Shown here: piece by piece, positions 62,229 through 64,000 of the stretch | Numbering within the stretch: the first letter of the stretch is position 1 | Layout of the letters: the number at the start of each line of letters is the position of its first letter | NCBI RefSeq assembly: GCF_002286815.1 | Contig: NZ_MUNM01000024.1 | Span: 109,196-173,195, forward strand | Length of the DNA stretch: 64,000 nucleotides | Source: Pseudomonas sp. PICF141 | GTDB lineage: Bacteria > Pseudomonadota > Gammaproteobacteria > Pseudomonadales > Pseudomonadaceae | Direction of reading: 5' to 3' | Translations under genes and position numbers: made by a program | Notes under the pieces: model-generated | Seen by the model: the letters and a program-made list of their open reading frames with translations, nothing else | Told to the model about the DNA's origin: nothing | The model's database searches: none

Positions 62229-63968
62229 ATGGATTTCTCACTCAAGCACCTGGCCGCGACCACCCTGATGGTGGCCAGCCTTTCGTCGTTCACCACCTCA
62301 GCCCATGCCAACATCACCCCGCAACAGAGCGCGACCATCCTCAAGACCTTCAGTGACACGTCGGTAACCGATTTCAGGCAATTCCTGGGACGCCTGGCCA
62401 AGAGCGACCTTGCCCACGCCAGCGATCTCGGCCCGGCAATCAGTGCCTTCCAGGGCAACAAGCCGCTTACTGCGGAACAACAGAACGAGATCCATCGCCT
62501 GCTCGGCCTCTATGCACGGGTGAAATACGGCAACGCTGCCACCGAGACTCTGCGCGAACTGGTGGCAATCCCGACCTTCCGCGTGGACGGCGTTGCCCAG
62601 CATGACAATCCCGAATTCATCAAGATCGCCAACAAGCTCAAGGGCCTTGCCCAAGCGTTCAACCTGAACTTTCGCAACATCGACAACCGCGTCTATGAAA
62701 TCTCCCTCGCGGGCAATGGCGACGAAGTCGTAGGTATTCACGCGCATGCCGATGTGGTGCCCGTGACGCCAGAAAACTGGGTCTTGAAAGACGGCACCCG
62801 ACTCGATCCGTTCAAGGTCACCCTGGTCGGCGACCGCCTGTATGGCCGGGGCACTGAGGATGACAAGAACGGTATCGTGGTGGCGCTTTACGCCATGAAG
62901 ATCATCAAGGAAGAGAAGCTGCCGCTGGCGAGGAATTTCAAGCTTCTGATCGACACCACTGAAGAAACCACCGGCGACGCCATCCCTTATTACTTCGAAA
63001 AGAATCCGACACCCAACTACAACCTGGCGCTGGATGGCGGCTATCCGGTGGTGATTGCCGAGAAAGGCTATGGCACCGTCATGGCCAGTTTTCCTCGTCG
63101 CGCCGCACAGGGCAAAGACGCCGAAATCACAGCAATGACGGGCGGCCTGGCAACCAACCAGATTCCATCGACGTCGGTCGCCACCCTGGTAACTGCCAAG
63201 CCCGCCGAATTGGCTGCCAGCCTGCAGAAGGCAGGTAGCGATTATGCCAAGCGCAATGGCGGTAACTTCGAGGTGAGCGCCAAGGTCGTCGGCAAGGACG
63301 TCAAGCTTGTGGTCACCGGCGTTTCCGCCCATTCCTCCGAGCCCGAATCAGGCGTCAACCCGGTGGCAAGGATGCTGGACTTCATCAACAGCCTCGACGG
63401 GAAGGTCGCGCTCAAGCACAACCACATCACCGATGCCGCCCGCTACGCCGCCGACAACTGGGGGCTGGACTACCTGGGTGGCAAATTGGGGGTCGGCTTT
63501 TCCGATGACTTCATGGGGCCGCTGACCGCCTCCCTGACCTACATCGGGATGGATGAAAAAGCCTTCAAGCTCGCGGTCAACCTGCGGGTGCCCAAAGGCA
63601 AATCCCCGGAAGTGCTCAAGACCGAAATCGCCGACAAGCTTGGCACCTGGAGCAAGAAGACCCAGATTGCGGCGGCCTTTGACTACTCGATCGCCGAGCC
63701 GATGCACCGCAACCCTGAGGGCGAATGGGTCAAGGCCCTGCTGGCCGTGGCCAGCGAAAACCTCGGCATGGAACACAAGTTCGGCACCTCTGCCGGCGCC
63801 ACTTCGGTCCATGAGCTGCCCAATGGCGTGCAATTCGGCCTGGCCAGGCCTGAAGTCAAGTACACCGGCCACAACGACAACGAGTTCAAGACCGTCGACC
63901 AGTTCCTGCTGGATCTGCAGATCGTGACCGAAATGTTCGGGCGCATCGGGCAGATGCCGACACTCTGA
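62229..63968 (+). CDS. secreted dipeptidase, M20 metallopeptidase family
   Basis: 579 residues with a signal peptide (LAATTLMVASLSSFTTSAHA-N). M20 (PepV/Sapep-like) motifs: GIHAHADVVP (zinc His, Asp), GRGTEDDKNGIVVAL (bridging Asp), DTTEETTG (general-base Glu and zinc Glu), LDGGYPVVIAEKG (zinc Asp), a lid domain with VTGVSAHSSEPESGVNPVARM, and the late zinc ligand HNDNEF near the C-terminus. It hydrolyses dipeptides in the periplasm. The ribosome site is AAGGA, 12 bases before ATG 62229. It is monocistronic; a hairpin starts at 63986. Confidence 0.9.
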   Translation: MDFSLKHLAATTLMVASLSSFTTSAHANITPQQSATILKTFSDTSVTDFRQFLGRLAKSDLAHASDLGPAISAFQGNKPLTAEQQNEIHRLLGLYARVKYGNAATETLRELVAIPTFRVDGVAQHDNPEFIKIANKLKGLAQAFNLNFRNIDNRVYEISLAGNGDEVVGIHAHADVVPVTPENWVLKDGTRLDPFKVTLVGDRLYGRGTEDDKNGIVVALYAMKIIKEEKLPLARNFKLLIDTTEETTGDAIPYYFEKNPTPNYNLALDGGYPVVIAEKGYGTVMASFPRRAAQGKDAEITAMTGGLATNQIPSTSVATLVTAKPAELAASLQKAGSDYAKRNGGNFEVSAKVVGKDVKLVVTGVSAHSSEPESGVNPVARMLDFINSLDGKVALKHNHITDAARYAADNWGLDYLGGKLGVGFSDDFMGPLTASLTYIGMDEKAFKLAVNLRVPKGKSPEVLKTEIADKLGTWSKKTQIAAAFDYSIAEPMHRNPEGEWVKALLAVASENLGMEHKFGTSAGATSVHELPNGVQFGLARPEVKYTGHNDNEFKTVDQFLLDLQIVTEMFGRIGQMPTL

Positions 63969-63985
63969 CTCTTCCCCTTTCGGAC

Positions 63986-64000
63986 CCGCCATTGTGGCGG
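63986..64000 (+). terminator. probable terminator hairpin cut by the window edge
   Basis: CCGCCA-TTG-TGGCGG forms a perfect 6-bp stem 18 bp after the dipeptidase stop. The T tract, if any, lies outside the window. Confidence 0.45.

Noticed and set aside
1..64000. CRISPR array, prophage or insertion sequence
   Set aside because: No regularly spaced direct repeats, Cas, transposase, integrase or phage structural genes were recognised.

Overview
The window looks like a chromosomal segment of a plant-associated fluorescent Pseudomonas (P. fluorescens group in the broad sense). The evidence is GC-rich coding with Pseudomonas-style Shine-Dalgarno sites, REP palindromes with GCTTGCC or GGGGGCTTGCCCCC cores in intergenic gaps, an acoXABC-adh/acoR locus, ferrisiderophore receptors and a PipR-type LuxR solo. 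Assignment below genus level is not possible from this sequence alone. No phage, integrase, insertion sequence or CRISPR array was seen.

Layout. 1-13.5 kb: end of a TonB-dependent receptor, a small secreted protein, homospermidine synthase, a usp-phosphoribosyltransferase pair behind a perfect Anr/FNR box, a DUF3422 membrane protein, a hydroxypyruvate isomerase-type enzyme, a chemoreceptor and two tandem siderophore receptors behind a Fur-type site. 13.6-29.7 kb: a complete Wzx/Wzy-type exopolysaccharide locus. It is headed by a NusG/RfaH paralogue whose leader carries an ops-like GCGGTAGC motif inside a predicted stem. It then encodes an outer-membrane beta-barrel, a short OPX protein, a Wzc-type tyrosine kinase, a WcaJ-type priming transferase, WecG/TagA, GT4, GT4, Wzy, GT2, Wzx, GalE and a secreted GH16 hydrolase.

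30-41.6 kb: a tightly overlapping minus-strand operon encoding an Alternative Complex III (ActA to ActF), an extra one-helix protein, a Sco copper chaperone and a caa3-type (A2 class) cytochrome c oxidase (subunits II, I, III, IV). Together these would carry electrons from quinol to oxygen without a bc1 complex. 41.7-50.5 kb: a small acidic protein, then a putative plant-signal/peptide locus. A LuxR solo is flanked by two alpha/beta-hydrolase peptidases, each preceded by a matching lux-box-like dyad, and followed by a complete Dpp/Opp-type peptide ABC transporter.

50.6-58.2 kb: the acetoin/2,3-butanediol catabolic operon acoX-acoA-acoB-acoC-adh with a sigma54 promoter and tandem palindromes between it and the divergent activator acoR. 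58.3-64 kb: rlhA (23S rRNA cytidine hydroxylation), tRNA-Gln(TTG), a CapA-family protein, a REP cluster and a secreted M20 dipeptidase.

The most noteworthy systems are the ACIII-caa3 respiratory module, the exopolysaccharide locus with its own RfaH-like factor and a probable composite OPX/beta-barrel exporter, and the PipR-like locus with its paired lux-box-like sites.
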